Of a stretch of DNA of 47,243 bases, positions 33,647 through 45,183 are shown one piece after another. This DNA is from Candidatus Thiodiazotropha sp. (ex Epidulcina cf. delphinae) (GTDB lineage Bacteria; Pseudomonadota; Gammaproteobacteria; Chromatiales; Chromatiaceae), in assembly GCA_025656505.1 (NCBI GenBank), contig JAHXHR010000011.1, positions 1-47,243 on the forward strand, written 5' to 3'. Every line of letters begins with the position of its first letter. The first letter of the stretch is position 1. A program made the translations under genes and the position numbers. Below the pieces are notes generated by a model that searched no databases, was not told where the DNA came from, and worked only from the letters and a program-made list of their open reading frames with translations.

Positions 33647-35733
33647 GGCAGATTTTCCTGGAGTTGCAGGCGCGAGATGTCGGCCACGCTGAGGAACAGG
33701 TTTTCCAGTTGGGTGAGAAGCGCCAGCCGGTTATTGCGCAACGCCGCGTCGTCGGTCATCACCATGACCTGATCGAAAAAGGTGTCGACGGGCTCTTTCA
33801 ATGCGGCCAAGATCTGTAGACCCCGGGTATAGTCTCCGCTATCGAAGTGGGGTAGGGCGAGCGGCGCCAGTTCGCCGAGCTTGGCGGCCAGATTGTGCTC
33901 GGCCCGGTCCTGAAAGAGGGCCGGATCGACCTGTATGGAGAGGCTATCGCCACTCTTTTTCAGGATATTGCGTATGCGTTTGTTGGCGGCCGACAGGCTT
34001 TCAGCCTCCGGCAGCTTACTGAATTCACGCATCGCCCAGATACGCTGGTCGAAATCGGCCATGCTCTCCGGTTCAACCTCAGCGACGGCCTGAAAAAGGT
34101 CCAGGCTGACGCCAAGCTCGAGATAGATGCCCTTGAGCCTCTCCAGCATGAAGTGGTAGACCTCCCGGGCAGGACTCTCCTCAGTCAATCTGTCCGCCAT
34201 GGTTTCAGCTATACCTTCTAGCAACTCCTTCAGATACAACGTAAGTGAGTGCTCACGTATGATGCGCAATGCGCCCAGTGCGGCGCGTCTCAGGGCAAAA
34301 GGATCCTTGTCCCCGGTGGGCCTTAGCCCAATCCCGAAGATCCCGACCAGGGTATCGAGTTTATCGGCCAGGGAGATGGCGATGCCGGTGGTTGTCTGAG
34401 GCAGTCGGTCACCGGAAAAGCGCGGCATGTAAAACGCTTCCAGGGCTTGGGCAAGTTCATCGGTCTCACCGTCGCGCAGGGCCTGATAGCGCCCCATGAT
34501 GCCCTGCATTTCCGGGAATTCGTAGACCATTTTGGTCACCAGATCACAACGACTGAGTAGCCCGGCGCGGTGAGCTAATTCGGGATTCCCTCCTATCTGA
34601 CCTGCAATCAATGCGGCAAGTTTGGCCACCCGCTGGGACTTGTCGAACATCGATCCCAGCTTATTTTGAAATACCACCTGCTTGAGTGATCCGAGGTGCT
34701 CTTCCAGGCGATGCTTGCCGTCTTGTTGCCAGAAGAACATGGCATCGGCCAGTCGCGGACGAATGACACGTTCGTTACCCTCGCGTATCAGTTCCGGTTT
34801 GGGACTGTCCAGGTTTGCGATGGTGATGAAGTGGTTCATCAACTTTCCATCCGCCGAAAAGAGCGGGAAATACTTCTGGTTCCCCTTCATCGTGGCGATC
34901 AGCGCTTCATGGGGGACTTGTAAAAAACGCTCTTCGAAGCTGGCCGAGATAGGCACCGGCCACTCATTGAGGGCGGTCACCTCATCCAGCAGCTCGGGAT
35001 CGAGATCCGCTTTCCCTCCCAGCGAGGCAGCACTGTTCTCAACCGATATCCGTATCTTGCTCCTACGCTTGTCAAAGCCGGCGATGACGTTGCCCCTATC
35101 TTCGAGTACCGAGGCATAATCCTCCGGGTCATCGAGTGTGATGGCCGTGGGATGATGAAATCTGTGGCCATAGGTCAGACGGTCGGCGTCGGCATCAAGG
35201 AGCGAACAGGGTACGACCTGATCGCCGTGGATGAAGACCAGCCAGTGGACCGGCCGGACGAATTGCGCCTCCGAAGCCCCCCAGCGCATACGCTTTGGTA
35301 TCGGCAGTTTGTTCAGCGCCTGGTTGGCGATATCGGGAAGCAGTTCGGCTGCGGACCGGCCGGTCTTTTGGGTGCGGTATGCCAGCCACTCCCCTTTGTC
35401 GGTCTTTATTCTTTGCAACTGGTCCACCGTTGTCCGGCAGGAGCGTGCGAAACCTTCAGCCGCCTTGGTGGGGTTTCCCGCCGGATCGAAAGCGGCCTGT
35501 ACGGCAGGGCCTCTACGTTCGACTTCACGATCCGGTTGCCGGGTCTTGCAGTCGTGAACCAACAGTGCGAGTCGACGGGGAGTGGCATAGCTCTCGACGG
35601 CGCCATGAGTCAGATCGGCCTGCTCAAGACCGGTGACAAATGTCTCCGTTAAGGCGTTCGACAGGTGTTTCAGGGCCTTGGGCGGCAGCTCCTCAGTGCC
35701 CAGTTCGAATAACAGCGGTGCATGCTCAGCCAT
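33643..35733 (-). CDS. glyS: Glycine-tRNA ligase beta subunit
   Basis: [15 protein letters not shown]; 696 aa; next to glyQ. Confidence 0.97.
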   Translation of the reverse strand: MAEHAPLLFELGTEELPPKALKHLSNALTETFVTGLEQADLTHGAVESYATPRRLALLVHDCKTRQPDREVERRGPAVQAAFDPAGNPTKAAEGFARSCRTTVDQLQRIKTDKGEWLAYRTQKTGRSAAELLPDIANQALNKLPIPKRMRWGASEAQFVRPVHWLVFIHGDQVVPCSLLDADADRLTYGHRFHHPTAITLDDPEDYASVLEDRGNVIAGFDKRRSKIRISVENSAASLGGKADLDPELLDEVTALNEWPVPISASFEERFLQVPHEALIATMKGNQKYFPLFSADGKLMNHFITIANLDSPKPELIREGNERVIRPRLADAMFFWQQDGKHRLEEHLGSLKQVVFQNKLGSMFDKSQRVAKLAALIAGQIGGNPELAHRAGLLSRCDLVTKMVYEFPEMQGIMGRYQALRDGETDELAQALEAFYMPRFSGDRLPQTTTGIAISLADKLDTLVGIFGIGLRPTGDKDPFALRRAALGALRIIREHSLTLYLKELLEGIAETMADRLTEESPAREVYHFMLERLKGIYLELGVSLDLFQAVAEVEPESMADFDQRIWAMREFSKLPEAESLSAANKRIRNILKKSGDSLSIQVDPALFQDRAEHNLAAKLGELAPLALPHFDSGDYTRGLQILAALKEPVDTFFDQVMVMTDDAALRNNRLALLTQLENLFLSVADISRLQLQENLP

Positions 35734-36664
35734 TGGTTCCCTCCTGCGCGGTTTTTAACATTGGAAATCCGAGCCGTTCCCGGGCATCGTAATAGGCTTG
35801 GGCGACGTCACGCGCCAGGCCGCGCACCCGTAGGATATAGCGCTGGCGTTCAGTGACGGATATGGCGTGACGCGCGTCCAATAGATTGAAGGTATGCGAT
35901 GCTCTCAAGACCTGTTCATAGGCCGGTAAGGGTAGTCCATGTTCGATCATTTTTTTGGATTCCTTCTCACACTGGTCAAACAGCGCGAAAAGGTGGTCCA
36001 CATCGGCGTGTTCGAAATTATAGGCGGATTGCTCCACCTCGTTCTGATGGAACACATCGCCATAGGTCACGACCCCTTGAGGACCGACAGTCCAGACCAG
36101 GTCGAATATGCTTTCCACGCCCTGGAGATACATGGCGATTCGCTCAAGGCCATAAGTGATCTCGCCGGTTACCGGTCTGCAGTCCAGTCCGCCAACCTGT
36201 TGAAAATAGGTAAACTGAGTCACTTCCATGCCGTTGAGCCAGACTTCCCAGCCCAATCCCCAGGCGCCCAGGGAGGGGGACTCCCAGTTGTCCTCAACGA
36301 AGCGGATATCGTGGACCTTGAGATCCAGTCCCAGCATCTCCAGAGAATCCAGGTAGAGTTGCTGGATATTCATCGGTGAGGGCTTCATCACTACCTGGTA
36401 TTGATAAAAGTGCTGGAGCCGGTTGGGATTCTCGCCATAACGACCATCCGTCGGTCGGCGCGAGGGTTGTACATAGGCGGCATTCCAGGGTTCCGGACCG
36501 ATGGAGCGTAGGAAGGTCGCGGTGTGGAAGGTGCCTGCGCCCATCTCCATGTCATAGGGCTGCAGGATGACGCAACCCTGCTCGGCCCAGTAGTTTTGCA
36601 AGGCGATGATCAGATCCTGAAAGGAGATGATATCGCTGTGGTCGGATTCTACGGTTCGGTTCAC
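35726..36664 (-). CDS. glyQ: Glycine-tRNA ligase alpha subunit
   Basis: [79 protein letters not shown]. Confidence 0.98.
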   Translation of the reverse strand: MNRTVESDHSDIISFQDLIIALQNYWAEQGCVILQPYDMEMGAGTFHTATFLRSIGPEPWNAAYVQPSRRPTDGRYGENPNRLQHFYQYQVVMKPSPMNIQQLYLDSLEMLGLDLKVHDIRFVEDNWESPSLGAWGLGWEVWLNGMEVTQFTYFQQVGGLDCRPVTGEITYGLERIAMYLQGVESIFDLVWTVGPQGVVTYGDVFHQNEVEQSAYNFEHADVDHLFALFDQCEKESKKMIEHGLPLPAYEQVLRASHTFNLLDARHAISVTERQRYILRVRGLARDVAQAYYDARERLGFPMLKTAQEGTNG

Positions 36665-36797
36665 ATCGAAACCCCGATTGATGTGGAGGAAAACCGCGTC
36701 AGTATAACGATGCAGTGTGCCTATGGCTAACCCGTCAAGGGTGCCAGGCGAAGGCCATTGCCGTATAATTCCGCTTTCTCGGCAAAGGCATTCATCT

Positions 36798-37841
36798 ATG
36801 AGCGAACAACGAAAAGCAGTGGCGCTGATCTCGGGCGGGTTGGACTCGTTGTTGGCTGCGCACGTGATTCAGGCGCAAGGCATTCACGTCGAAGGGATCA
36901 ATTTCTTCACCGGCTTCTGCGTCGAAGGTCATACCCATGCCATTCGCAAGCGCGATCAAAAGAAGGAGAAACGCAACAACGCCCTCCATGTCGCGGAACA
37001 ACTGGGCATTAAATTACATATCGTAGATATCGTGGAGGGGTACAAGCAGATCCTTACCCACCCGAAACACGGCTATGGCGCCAATCTCAATCCCTGTCTC
37101 GATTGTAAGATCTTCATGGTGCGCAAGGCCCATGAATGGATCCGCGCCAAGGGGTTCGATTTCATCATCACCGGAGAAGTCATCGGCCAACGACCCATGT
37201 CCCAACGCAAGGAGACCATGCCGATCGTGTCCGGTGAATCGGGCGCGAACGACCTGCTGCTGCGTCCCTTGTGCGCCAAGAATCTGCCGTTGACGCTACC
37301 GGAGCGGGAAGGGTGGGTGGATCGTGATCGGCTGTACGATTTCTCGGGCCGCAGCCGGAAACCGCAAATGGCGCTGGCGGCAGACCTCGGGATTGAGGAT
37401 TACGCCCAGCCGGCGGGTGGCTGCTGCTTTCTCACGGATGAGCGGTATGCCGTGAAACTGACCGATCTGTGGCGCGCCCGCGGCAGTAAGCAGTATGAGA
37501 TGGATGACATCATGCTGCTCAAGGTCGGCCGCCATCTGAGACCGGCCGGCCGTTACAAGGTAATCATCGCCCGCGAGGAGGGAGAGGGTAAATTCATGCA
37601 GGGCTATCGCAGGCAATACCCGCACCTGGAGACGGTGAGCCATGGGGGGCCGTTTGCGCTGATCGACGGTGTTGTCGATGAAGCCGATGTGGAATTGGTC
37701 GCCAGGTTGGTGGCCCGCTACAGTCAGGGTCGCCATGCGGATGAAGTTGAAATGGCGTTTACCGATCTAGCGGGACAAACCCGGTCGTTGCGGGTGCGTC
37801 CGATGCGGCCCGAACAAATTCCGCAGGAGTGGTTGATTTGA
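36798..37841 (+). CDS. PP-loop ATPase, tRNA-thiolation-like protein
   Basis: [16 protein letters not shown] (SGGxDS PP-loop), [15 protein letters not shown] cysteines; followed by a TusA-like gene. Confidence 0.82.
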   Translation: MSEQRKAVALISGGLDSLLAAHVIQAQGIHVEGINFFTGFCVEGHTHAIRKRDQKKEKRNNALHVAEQLGIKLHIVDIVEGYKQILTHPKHGYGANLNPCLDCKIFMVRKAHEWIRAKGFDFIITGEVIGQRPMSQRKETMPIVSGESGANDLLLRPLCAKNLPLTLPEREGWVDRDRLYDFSGRSRKPQMALAADLGIEDYAQPAGGCCFLTDERYAVKLTDLWRARGSKQYEMDDIMLLKVGRHLRPAGRYKVIIAREEGEGKFMQGYRRQYPHLETVSHGGPFALIDGVVDEADVELVARLVARYSQGRHADEVEMAFTDLAGQTRSLRVRPMRPEQIPQEWLI

Positions 37842-38077
37842 ACCGGCATGTTATCGATTGCCGGCGTCTGCTCTGTCCCATGCCGGTGATCCGGGTTCAA
37901 AACGCCGTCGCATCACTGCCTGACGGTAGTCGTGTCGAGGCCGTATGCACCGATCCGGGAGCGCTGAACGATATTCCGGCCTGGTCCCGAATCAACGGTC
38001 ATCGGCTGATAGAGACCCGAACGGATGACGGGGAGTATATTATCGTGGTTGAAGTCGTACACGGTGAATCGCCTTGA
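37829..38077 (+). CDS. TusA-family sulfur carrier protein
   Basis: IDCRRLLCPMPVIRVQNAVASLPDGSRVEAVCTDPGALNDIPAW (CPxP motif). Confidence 0.88.
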   Translation: MVDLNRHVIDCRRLLCPMPVIRVQNAVASLPDGSRVEAVCTDPGALNDIPAWSRINGHRLIETRTDDGEYIIVVEVVHGESP

Positions 38078-39213
38078 CCAGGAGAGAACTTCGCTACCGG
38101 GTCAGCCGCAGGGCGGCGATCGTCGGCGCCGTGGTGAACAGTGTCTTAGCCCTGCTCAAACTGGTGTTCGGCTGGCTGGGAAACTCCCAATCGTTGATTG
38201 CCGACGGTCTGCACTCGCTCTCCGACCTGCTGACCGATGCCCTGGTGCTGTTCACCGCGCATCATGCCAACGAGGAGCCTGACGAGGATCATCCCTACGG
38301 ACACGGTCGATTCGAAACCATCGGCACCCTGGCGCTGGGTGGTCTGCTGATTATCGTCGGTATCGGCATTGGCTGGGATGCGATCGAGCGGCTGTTTGCG
38401 CCGGAGGAGTTGCTCCGGCCTGAGACCTTCACCCTCTTCGTAGCGGCCTTTTCCATACTCGCCAACGAGGGACTCTTTTTTTACACCAGGCGTCTCGCCA
38501 ATCTGATCAACTCCGACCTGTTGAAAGCCAACGCCTGGCACCATCGCAGCGACTCAGTCTCATCCGTGGTGGTGTTGGTAGGCATCGGCGGGACCATGTC
38601 GGGATTGCCCTATCTGGATGCCATCGCCGCCGTGCTTGTCGGTTTGATGGTGATGAAGATAGGATGGGATCTCGGCTGGAACGCGGTGCAGGAGCTGGCG
38701 GATGCAGGACTGGCCGAGGAGTCTCTTGCTGAAATACGCGATGTCATCGCCGGCATCTCAGGGGTGAAAAGCGTGCATATGTTGAGGACACGGAAACTGG
38801 GCGGACACGCCATGGCCGATGTACATGTGCAGGTCGATTCCTGGCTGAGCGTTTCCGAAGGACATCGTATCGCCGAGGTCGTGCAGTACGGTCTGATCGA
38901 CCGGGTGGATGTGCTGGAGGATGTGACGGTGCATATCGATCCGGAGGATGATGAAGCGAACCCATCCTGTGTCGGTCTGCCGTTGCGGGCAAAGGCCGAG
39001 GAGATGCTCGATTCGCACTGGACCGGGATAGCCTGTTATCGAGACAGAAAGCGATTGATGTTGCACTACCTTTCCGGTCGTATCGACATCGACCTCTACC
39101 TGCCGCGCCGCTGTTTTACCACGAAAGAGGAAGCGGAGGTTCTGACTGACGCGCTGCAACGGGCGATTGACGGGTCGGACGTGTTCAGGAGCGTCCAAGT
39201 CTGGTTTGGTTAG
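38074..39213 (+). CDS. Cation diffusion facilitator family transporter
   Basis: NSQSLIADGLHSLSDLLTDALVL, DEDHPYGHGRFETIG, NAWHHRSDSVSSVVVL. Confidence 0.94.
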   Translation: MTRRELRYRVSRRAAIVGAVVNSVLALLKLVFGWLGNSQSLIADGLHSLSDLLTDALVLFTAHHANEEPDEDHPYGHGRFETIGTLALGGLLIIVGIGIGWDAIERLFAPEELLRPETFTLFVAAFSILANEGLFFYTRRLANLINSDLLKANAWHHRSDSVSSVVVLVGIGGTMSGLPYLDAIAAVLVGLMVMKIGWDLGWNAVQELADAGLAEESLAEIRDVIAGISGVKSVHMLRTRKLGGHAMADVHVQVDSWLSVSEGHRIAEVVQYGLIDRVDVLEDVTVHIDPEDDEANPSCVGLPLRAKAEEMLDSHWTGIACYRDRKRLMLHYLSGRIDIDLYLPRRCFTTKEEAEVLTDALQRAIDGSDVFRSVQVWFG

Positions 39214-39260
39214 CACTCATTTGGTGCATGAGAGAAAAATGTACGCACCAAGTTAGGGCC
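39212..39260. promoter_or_regulatory. Two tandem NtrC-type sites upstream of glnA
   Basis: AGCACTCATTTGGTGCA (39212-39228) and CGCACCAAGTTAGGGCC (39244-39260); resemble TGCACYAAAATGGTGCA; centres 32 bp apart. Confidence 0.6.
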
Positions 39261-39427
39261 GTCAGAGTTAGTTTTATAGCCATTGCGTCATCGCCGAGGC
39301 GGTTCTTAACGGCGCTTGGCAGTGTGAAGTGAAATCGATATTAACCCACTGATAAACGGTATATTTCGTCTATCTGGCAGGGGTGAGAATTGATGGCGTA
39401 GGGGGCGGAAGCCGGTTTATTGTTTCG

Positions 39428-39442
39428 TGGCATGAAACATGC
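39428..39442 (+). promoter_or_regulatory. Candidate sigma54 -24/-12 promoter of glnA
   Basis: TGGCATGAAACATGC: GG-N10-GC spacing, about 105 bp upstream of the glnA ATG. Confidence 0.5.
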
Positions 39443-39546
39443 CTCCCTGTGTCATCCAAAGCGTCTGGTATAGTTGCCCGGCCGCCGAAGCTATGTGTGG
39501 CTGAATATTGCTCAGCATTGAATAACCCAAAATTCTGGAGAAGAAG

Positions 39547-40953
39547 ATGGCCTCTAAAGCCCTGAAGATGATCAAAGACAATGATGTAAAATTTGTCGAT
39601 CTGCGCTTTACCGACACCCGCGGCAAGGAGCAGCATGTGACGTTGCCCGTCAGTGAGATCGATGAAGAGATATTCACGGACGGTAAGATGTTCGATGGGT
39701 CATCCATCGCAGGCTGGAAAGGCATCAACGAATCCGACATGATCCTGATGCCCGAGGACGGCACCTCGGTCATCGACCCGTTCGCCGATGAGAACACCCT
39801 CAATATCCGTTGCGATATTCTCGAGCCCGCCACCATGCAGGGCTATGAGCGCGATCCCCGCTCCGTGGCCAAGCGCGCCGAGGCCTATCTGGCATCCACC
39901 GGGATTGCCGATGCCGCCTTCTTCGGCCCAGAGCCGGAGTTTTTCGTGCTCGACGACGTGCGCTGGAGCGTCGACATGAGCGGCTCAATGGTCAAGATTG
40001 ATTCCGAAGAGGCCGAGTGGAACTCCGAACGCGTCTACGAAGACGGCAACATCGGCCATCGTCCCGGCGTCAAGGGCGGTTACTTCCCGGTGCCGCCGGT
40101 CGACTCGCTGCATGACCTGCGCGGCGCCATGTGTCTGGCTATGGAAGAGATGGGCGTGCCGGTCGAGGTGCATCACCACGAGGTGGCCACCGCCGGCCAG
40201 TGCGAAATCGGCACCCGCTTCAGCACCCTGGTGGAGCGCGCCGATTGGGTGCAGATCCAAAAATACTGTACCTGGAACGTGGCCCACGCCTATGGCAAGA
40301 CCGCGACCTTCATGCCCAAGCCGATCGTAGGCGACAACGGTTCCGGCATGCATGTGCATCAGTCCTTGGCCAAGGGCGGCGAGAACATCTTCGCCGGCGA
40401 TCAGTACGGCGGACTCTCCGAAGCCGCCCTCTATTATATCGGCGGCATCATCAAGCATGCCCGCGCCTTGAACGCCTTCACCAACGCATCCACCAACTCC
40501 TATAAACGTCTGGTTCCCGGATTCGAAGCGCCGGTCATGCTGGCCTACTCAGCCCGCAACCGCTCCGCCTCTATCCGTATTCCATGGGTGGCCAGCCCCA
40601 AGGGTCGGCGCGTCGAGGTGCGTTTCCCCGATCCCACCGCCAACCCCTATCTCGCCTTCGCAGCGATGATGATGGCCGGCCTGGACGGCATCCAGAACAA
40701 GATTCATCCCGGCGATGCGATGGATAAGGATCTCTATGACCTGCCGGCGGAAGAGGCGCTCAGCATCCCCACCGTCTGCCATAGTCTGGACATGGCGCTT
40801 GACGCCCTGGATGCCGATCGTGGTTTCCTGACCACGGGCGGGGTCTTCACCGATGACCTGATCGACGGTTATATCGCCCTGAAGATGGAAGAGGTCACTA
40901 CCATGCGTATGACCACCCATCCGGTGGAATTCGATATGTACTACAGCCTCTGA
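39547..40953 (+). CDS. glnA: Glutamine synthetase type I
   Basis: [46 protein letters not shown] adenylylation region. Confidence 0.98.
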   Translation: MASKALKMIKDNDVKFVDLRFTDTRGKEQHVTLPVSEIDEEIFTDGKMFDGSSIAGWKGINESDMILMPEDGTSVIDPFADENTLNIRCDILEPATMQGYERDPRSVAKRAEAYLASTGIADAAFFGPEPEFFVLDDVRWSVDMSGSMVKIDSEEAEWNSERVYEDGNIGHRPGVKGGYFPVPPVDSLHDLRGAMCLAMEEMGVPVEVHHHEVATAGQCEIGTRFSTLVERADWVQIQKYCTWNVAHAYGKTATFMPKPIVGDNGSGMHVHQSLAKGGENIFAGDQYGGLSEAALYYIGGIIKHARALNAFTNASTNSYKRLVPGFEAPVMLAYSARNRSASIRIPWVASPKGRRVEVRFPDPTANPYLAFAAMMMAGLDGIQNKIHPGDAMDKDLYDLPAEEALSIPTVCHSLDMALDALDADRGFLTTGGVFTDDLIDGYIALKMEEVTTMRMTTHPVEFDMYYSL

Positions 40954-41092
40954 TTGCACGCCTGTTGAATCGATGTGGGGATTTAGGATAGCGGAAACAG
41001 AACATTTTTTTGTGACCCTTAAATCAGTGAAAGGCGGTATTTTGCGAACTCCATCGCTTGTTTATGGCGGTGCGGCTGTCTATGCTTTGCTC

Positions 41093-41608
41093 ATGCGCAT
41101 CGGGATACTTCTACTGCTTTTGTTAACGGCACTGCCCCTGTTCGCCGGGGATGTCTACAAATGGACATCCGCAGACGGCGAAGTTATCTATTCCGAGCGC
41201 TATCATCCTGACGCAGAGCGGATCAAGGTCACCGGCAAAAAGAAGACCTCTGCGGTTTCATTGACTGACCAGGACGAGGAAGCCGCGGCAGAAGCGGCAG
41301 CCGCAGGTGACTATGCGAGTTTCGAAATCGTCCAGCCCGCAGATGACGAAACCGTCCGCAACGCCGACGGTTCGGTTCCCGTCGGCCTCTCCCTCTCCCC
41401 CACCCTGGCGTCCGGCCATATCATTCACCTCTATGTGGACGGCGCCAAACTCGATTCCGATATCACCAGGACCCAGTTGATTCTGCAACAACTGAGTCGC
41501 GGCACCCATACCCTCCAAGCGAAAATCGTCGATAGTCAGGGCGAACCCCTCAAAGACTCCAACAGCGTCACCTTTCATCTCCGTCAGGCAGCCGTCAGCA
41601 CACCTTGA
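41093..41608 (+). CDS. DUF4124-domain exported protein (ORF open from 40973)
   Basis: Signal peptide MRIGILLLLLLTALPLFAG then DVYKWTSADGEVIYSERYHPDAERIKV. Confidence 0.85.
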   Translation: MRIGILLLLLLTALPLFAGDVYKWTSADGEVIYSERYHPDAERIKVTGKKKTSAVSLTDQDEEAAAEAAAAGDYASFEIVQPADDETVRNADGSVPVGLSLSPTLASGHIIHLYVDGAKLDSDITRTQLILQQLSRGTHTLQAKIVDSQGEPLKDSNSVTFHLRQAAVSTP

Positions 41609-41726
41609 TCCCGCACGCACTATAATGGTGCGTACTGGGCACAGGGACAGGCTCTGGGGCCTGCCGGTAGATTGGAATGGCGCGGGATGGAGCACCGTTG
41701 GTTCGCTTTTTGCTAATGTATAGGCT

Positions 41727-42803
41727 ATGAATTCACCCCAAACCGCTGTGGGCATGGAGAAACGTGTACTCGATAATTTGAGTACGGCGATCCTGTTGTT
41801 CGACCGAGATTTCAACCTGCTGTATATCAACTCATCCGCAGAGATGTTATTTGCCGTCAGCGGACGGAAGGTTATCGGCAGTCCGGTGGCGGAACTGATA
41901 CGCCGCCCCGGCGGCGTGGTGCAGACCAACCTGTCACGCGCCCTCGAGACGGGCCGGCCATTCACCGAAAGGGAACACCAGCTCGAACTGGAAGAAGGGC
42001 GCGAAATCACCGTAGACTGTAGCGTGATCCCATTGAGGTCGGGGCAGACCGTCAACGGGTTCCTGGTGGAGATCCAACAGGTCGATAGACAATTGAGGAT
42101 CACCAGAGAGGAGCAGATCCTCTCCCGCAATCAAGCCGGCCGGGCATTGATCAAAGGGCTTGCGCACGAGATCAAAAACCCATTGGGAGGTCTGCGCGGC
42201 GCAGCCCAGTTGCTGGAAAGAGAACTCCACGACGCGTCGCTGTTCGAATATACCCAGGTCATTATCGAAGAGGCGGACCGATTGCGAAACCTGGTCGACA
42301 ACATGCTAGGCCCGAATCGCATCCCAGAGATGAAACCGGTGAATATCCACCAAGTACTGGAGCGGGTGTGCAGTCTGGTCAAGGCAGAGGTCGGAGCCGG
42401 GTTCGAGATGGTGAAAGACTACGACCCGAGTATTCCGCCGCTTACGGGAGACCTGGACCAATTGCTCCAATCATTCCTGAATATTATGCGAAACGGGGTC
42501 AAGGCAGCAGGGCCGAACGGCAGCATGGGCATCACCAGCCGGATATTGCGCCGGTTTACGATAGGCAATATTCGCCATCGCCTGGTGGTCGTGATCGAGA
42601 TATCGGATAACGGCCCCGGCATACCGAAAGCGTTACAGGAAAAAGTCTTCTTTCCCCTGGTCTCGGGGAGCGACGGAATCGGCTTGGGACTGTCGATCGC
42701 CCAGACCCTGATCAATCGGCATCAGGGCTTGATCGAGTTCACCAGTAAACCGGGACATACCGTGTTCAGCGTTTTACTTCCCTTGGAGCCGGTCGATGGA
42801 TAG
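41727..42803 (+). CDS. glnL: Nitrogen regulation sensor histidine kinase NtrB
   Basis: LARTQ-free PAS; GLAHEIKNPLGGLRGAAQLLERE; GIGLGLSIAQTLINRHQGLIEFTSKPGHTVF; upstream of ntrC. Confidence 0.94.
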   Translation: MNSPQTAVGMEKRVLDNLSTAILLFDRDFNLLYINSSAEMLFAVSGRKVIGSPVAELIRRPGGVVQTNLSRALETGRPFTEREHQLELEEGREITVDCSVIPLRSGQTVNGFLVEIQQVDRQLRITREEQILSRNQAGRALIKGLAHEIKNPLGGLRGAAQLLERELHDASLFEYTQVIIEEADRLRNLVDNMLGPNRIPEMKPVNIHQVLERVCSLVKAEVGAGFEMVKDYDPSIPPLTGDLDQLLQSFLNIMRNGVKAAGPNGSMGITSRILRRFTIGNIRHRLVVVIEISDNGPGIPKALQEKVFFPLVSGSDGIGLGLSIAQTLINRHQGLIEFTSKPGHTVFSVLLPLEPVDG

Positions 42804-44202
42804 AGCATGCCGGGTCTGGGTCATTGATGACGATCGGTCGATTCGCTGGGTTCTGGAGAAGACCCTTGAAAAAGCCGATATGGAGGTCACCAGTTTCGAG
42901 AGCGCCGACAAGGTTCTCGGTTTTTTGGACAGAGAGCCACCGGACGTGGTGGTCTCCGACATCCGCATGCCGGGAATGGACGGCCTTGAACTGTTAGAGA
43001 TACTGCATACCCGCTACCCCGCTCTTCCGGTGATCATCATGACCGCCCACTCCGATCTCGAAAGCGCGGTCTCGGCCTATCATGGCGGGGCATTCGAGTA
43101 TCTGCCCAAGCCCTTTGATGTGGACGATGCGGTACAGCAGATCCGCCGCGCCTGCCGTCAGCGCGTGACGGCGGATGATAGACCGGCCGCCAATGCCGGG
43201 GAGCAGGGGAAAGAGATCATCGGCAAGGCGCCGTCGATGCAGGAAGTGTTTCGCGCCATCGGACGTCTGGCGCGCTCCAATATCACCGTCTTGATCAATG
43301 GGGAATCAGGAACCGGCAAGGAGCTGGTGGCCCAGGCGCTGCACCGGCACAGCACCCGCGCCACAGGTCCCTTTATCGCCCTGAACATGGCGGCGATTCC
43401 CAGGGACTTAATGGAGTCGGAACTCTTCGGCCATGAACGGGGGGCCTTCACCGGCGCGCAAGCCAGGCGCGTCGGCCGCTTTGAACAGGCGGATAGCGGC
43501 GCCCTGTTTCTGGACGAGATCGGAGACATGCCCGCAGAACTCCAGACACGCCTGCTGCGGGTATTGGCGGACGGCGAGTTCTATCGCGTCGGCGGTCACG
43601 AGCCGGTGAAAGTGGATGTCCGCATCATTGCAGCCACCCACCAGCATCTGGAGCGTCTGGTCAAGTCAGGCTCCTTTCGGGAAGATCTGTTTCACCGACT
43701 GAATGTCATTCGCATCCATATCCCAGCGCTGCGGCAACGTCGTGAAGACATTCCCCTGTTGATGAAACATTTTCTGAACAGCGCCGCAGAAGAGCTTGAG
43801 GTAGAGACCAAACGGCTCCTGCCCGAAACAGCGTCCTGCCTCAGTCAAATGGACTGGCCGGGCAATGTGCGGCAGTTGGAGAACACCGCCCGCTGGCTCA
43901 CCGTGATGGCCTCAGGACAAGAGATTCATATCGACGACCTGCCCACGGAATTGAGAGAGATCGAAACGCCTCCCCGATGCCGGGATGACTGGCGACAACT
44001 GCTTCGAGGATGGGCGAGAAAACGTCTGCAAGAGGGTGGAGAAGGACTGCTCAATGAGGCGGAACCCGACTTCGAGACGGCGATGATCGAAACCGCCTTG
44101 GAACATACTGCGGGCAAACGCCAGGATGCCGCAAGACTTTTAGGTTGGGGACGCAATACCCTGACACGGAAGATCAAGGAACTTGGGTTGGAAGAGTCAT
44201 GA
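42796..44202 (+). CDS. glnG: Nitrogen regulation response regulator NtrC
   Basis: VWVIDDDRSIRWVLEKTLEKADM; sigma54 motif GAFTGA; C-terminal Fis-type HTH. Confidence 0.97.
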   Translation: MDRACRVWVIDDDRSIRWVLEKTLEKADMEVTSFESADKVLGFLDREPPDVVVSDIRMPGMDGLELLEILHTRYPALPVIIMTAHSDLESAVSAYHGGAFEYLPKPFDVDDAVQQIRRACRQRVTADDRPAANAGEQGKEIIGKAPSMQEVFRAIGRLARSNITVLINGESGTGKELVAQALHRHSTRATGPFIALNMAAIPRDLMESELFGHERGAFTGAQARRVGRFEQADSGALFLDEIGDMPAELQTRLLRVLADGEFYRVGGHEPVKVDVRIIAATHQHLERLVKSGSFREDLFHRLNVIRIHIPALRQRREDIPLLMKHFLNSAAEELEVETKRLLPETASCLSQMDWPGNVRQLENTARWLTVMASGQEIHIDDLPTELREIETPPRCRDDWRQLLRGWARKRLQEGGEGLLNEAEPDFETAMIETALEHTAGKRQDAARLLGWGRNTLTRKIKELGLEES

Positions 44203-44250
44203 GCGACCTAAAATTACCCATAATCCCGTTAACGATTCGGTAACCTCGTC

Positions 44251-44270
44251 ATTCCGGCGGATGCCGGAAT
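44251..44270. repeat. REP-like palindrome downstream of ntrC
   Basis: ATTCCGGC-ggat-GCCGGAAT within cgtcATTCCGGCGGATGCCGGAATccagg. Confidence 0.7.
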
Positions 44271-44415
44271 CCAGGTATTTAGGCAGTGATGATAAGAGGA
44301 AAAGAAATTCTCGCCAAGAAGACCTCGTCGGAAGTTCCTTTGCGGGTTTTGCAATCTTGGCGAGAGAAATTTTGCATCCCTAGCCAGTTGTTGAAAACAA
44401 GGATTCAGAGAGTAG

Positions 44416-44434
44416 GGTGCGGCCCTGCCGCACC
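44416..44434. repeat. GTAGGGTGCGGC-type hairpin repeat, copy 1
   Basis: GGTGCGGC-CCT-GCCGCACC. Confidence 0.75.
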
Positions 44435-44578
44435 GTGTTAGAACTACCCGCTCTGTGGGTAGTATTTGATTCGCGGACCCATTACGCCCAATATTGCGCG
44501 GGAGAGGGTTGAGCGTTGCATTTTCCGCCGACTCGATCAGGGGAAGCCCCGATAGCGATAACAGATAGGTATGCTCCC

Positions 44579-44980
44579 ATGGATTCCAGCACAATAGATC
44601 TGCCAGGCAGCGAAATCGAATCCGTTCGTTTTGAAGACGGCAAGCTCACGGTGCGTTTCTCCCGCGCCATCATCATCAAGACCATGAGCGGCTCAGAAGA
44701 GCGCACCCGCTGGTGGCAGGCAGGCGCGTTGGTGTTTGAAGGCGCCGAGGTTGAGACCGATCTGCCGGCATGTCCTTGTGTCTGCGACGGCGGCGACGTC
44801 GGAGAGAATATCTATACCTACCGGGACATGATCCCGATGCCACTCGACAGTCAGGGGCGGGCGCGTTGCGATCTGAAATTCAAGGGGCACGACGCGCGTC
44901 TGCAGGCCTGGGCGGATGGGGTCAAGCTGGTGATGGATGACCGGCCGCACTATATCGAGCATTTGCGGTCATCAGGCTAA
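44579..44980 (+). CDS. Conserved-looking hypothetical protein, 133 aa
   Basis: Complete ORF with typical codon usage; MDSSTIDLPGSEIESVRFEDGKLTVRFSRAIIIKTM... Confidence 0.6.
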   Translation: MDSSTIDLPGSEIESVRFEDGKLTVRFSRAIIIKTMSGSEERTRWWQAGALVFEGAEVETDLPACPCVCDGGDVGENIYTYRDMIPMPLDSQGRARCDLKFKGHDARLQAWADGVKLVMDDRPHYIEHLRSSG

Positions 44981-44981
44981 C

Positions 44982-45130
44982 CCTGCCCATTACCCATAAG
45001 TCTGAAATATGGGAACAGACATGACATAACCTGTTGTTTTCATTAGGTTCATATTTTTGTTGGCTGTTAGGGGCATGGTTTGTAACTCGTTGTTTTTAAA
45101 GGGTGGAAATATTTGTGGGTAATGGGCAGG
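44982..45130. mobile_element. 149-bp MITE-like element, copy 1, flanked by GCTAAC duplication
   Basis: TIRs CCTGCCCATTACCCA ... TGGGTAATGGGCAGG; TSD GCTAAC at 44976-44981 and 45131-45136. Confidence 0.88.
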
Positions 45131-45183
45131 GCTAACCCGACTTTCACAACTCACCCTAAACAAGGGGTTGCTTATTTAAACAT

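Noticed and set aside
39419-39440. TTGTTTCGTGGCATGAAACATG as a third parS site
   Set aside because: Arms resemble parS but the centre is 3 bp too long; better explained as part of a sigma54-like promoter.
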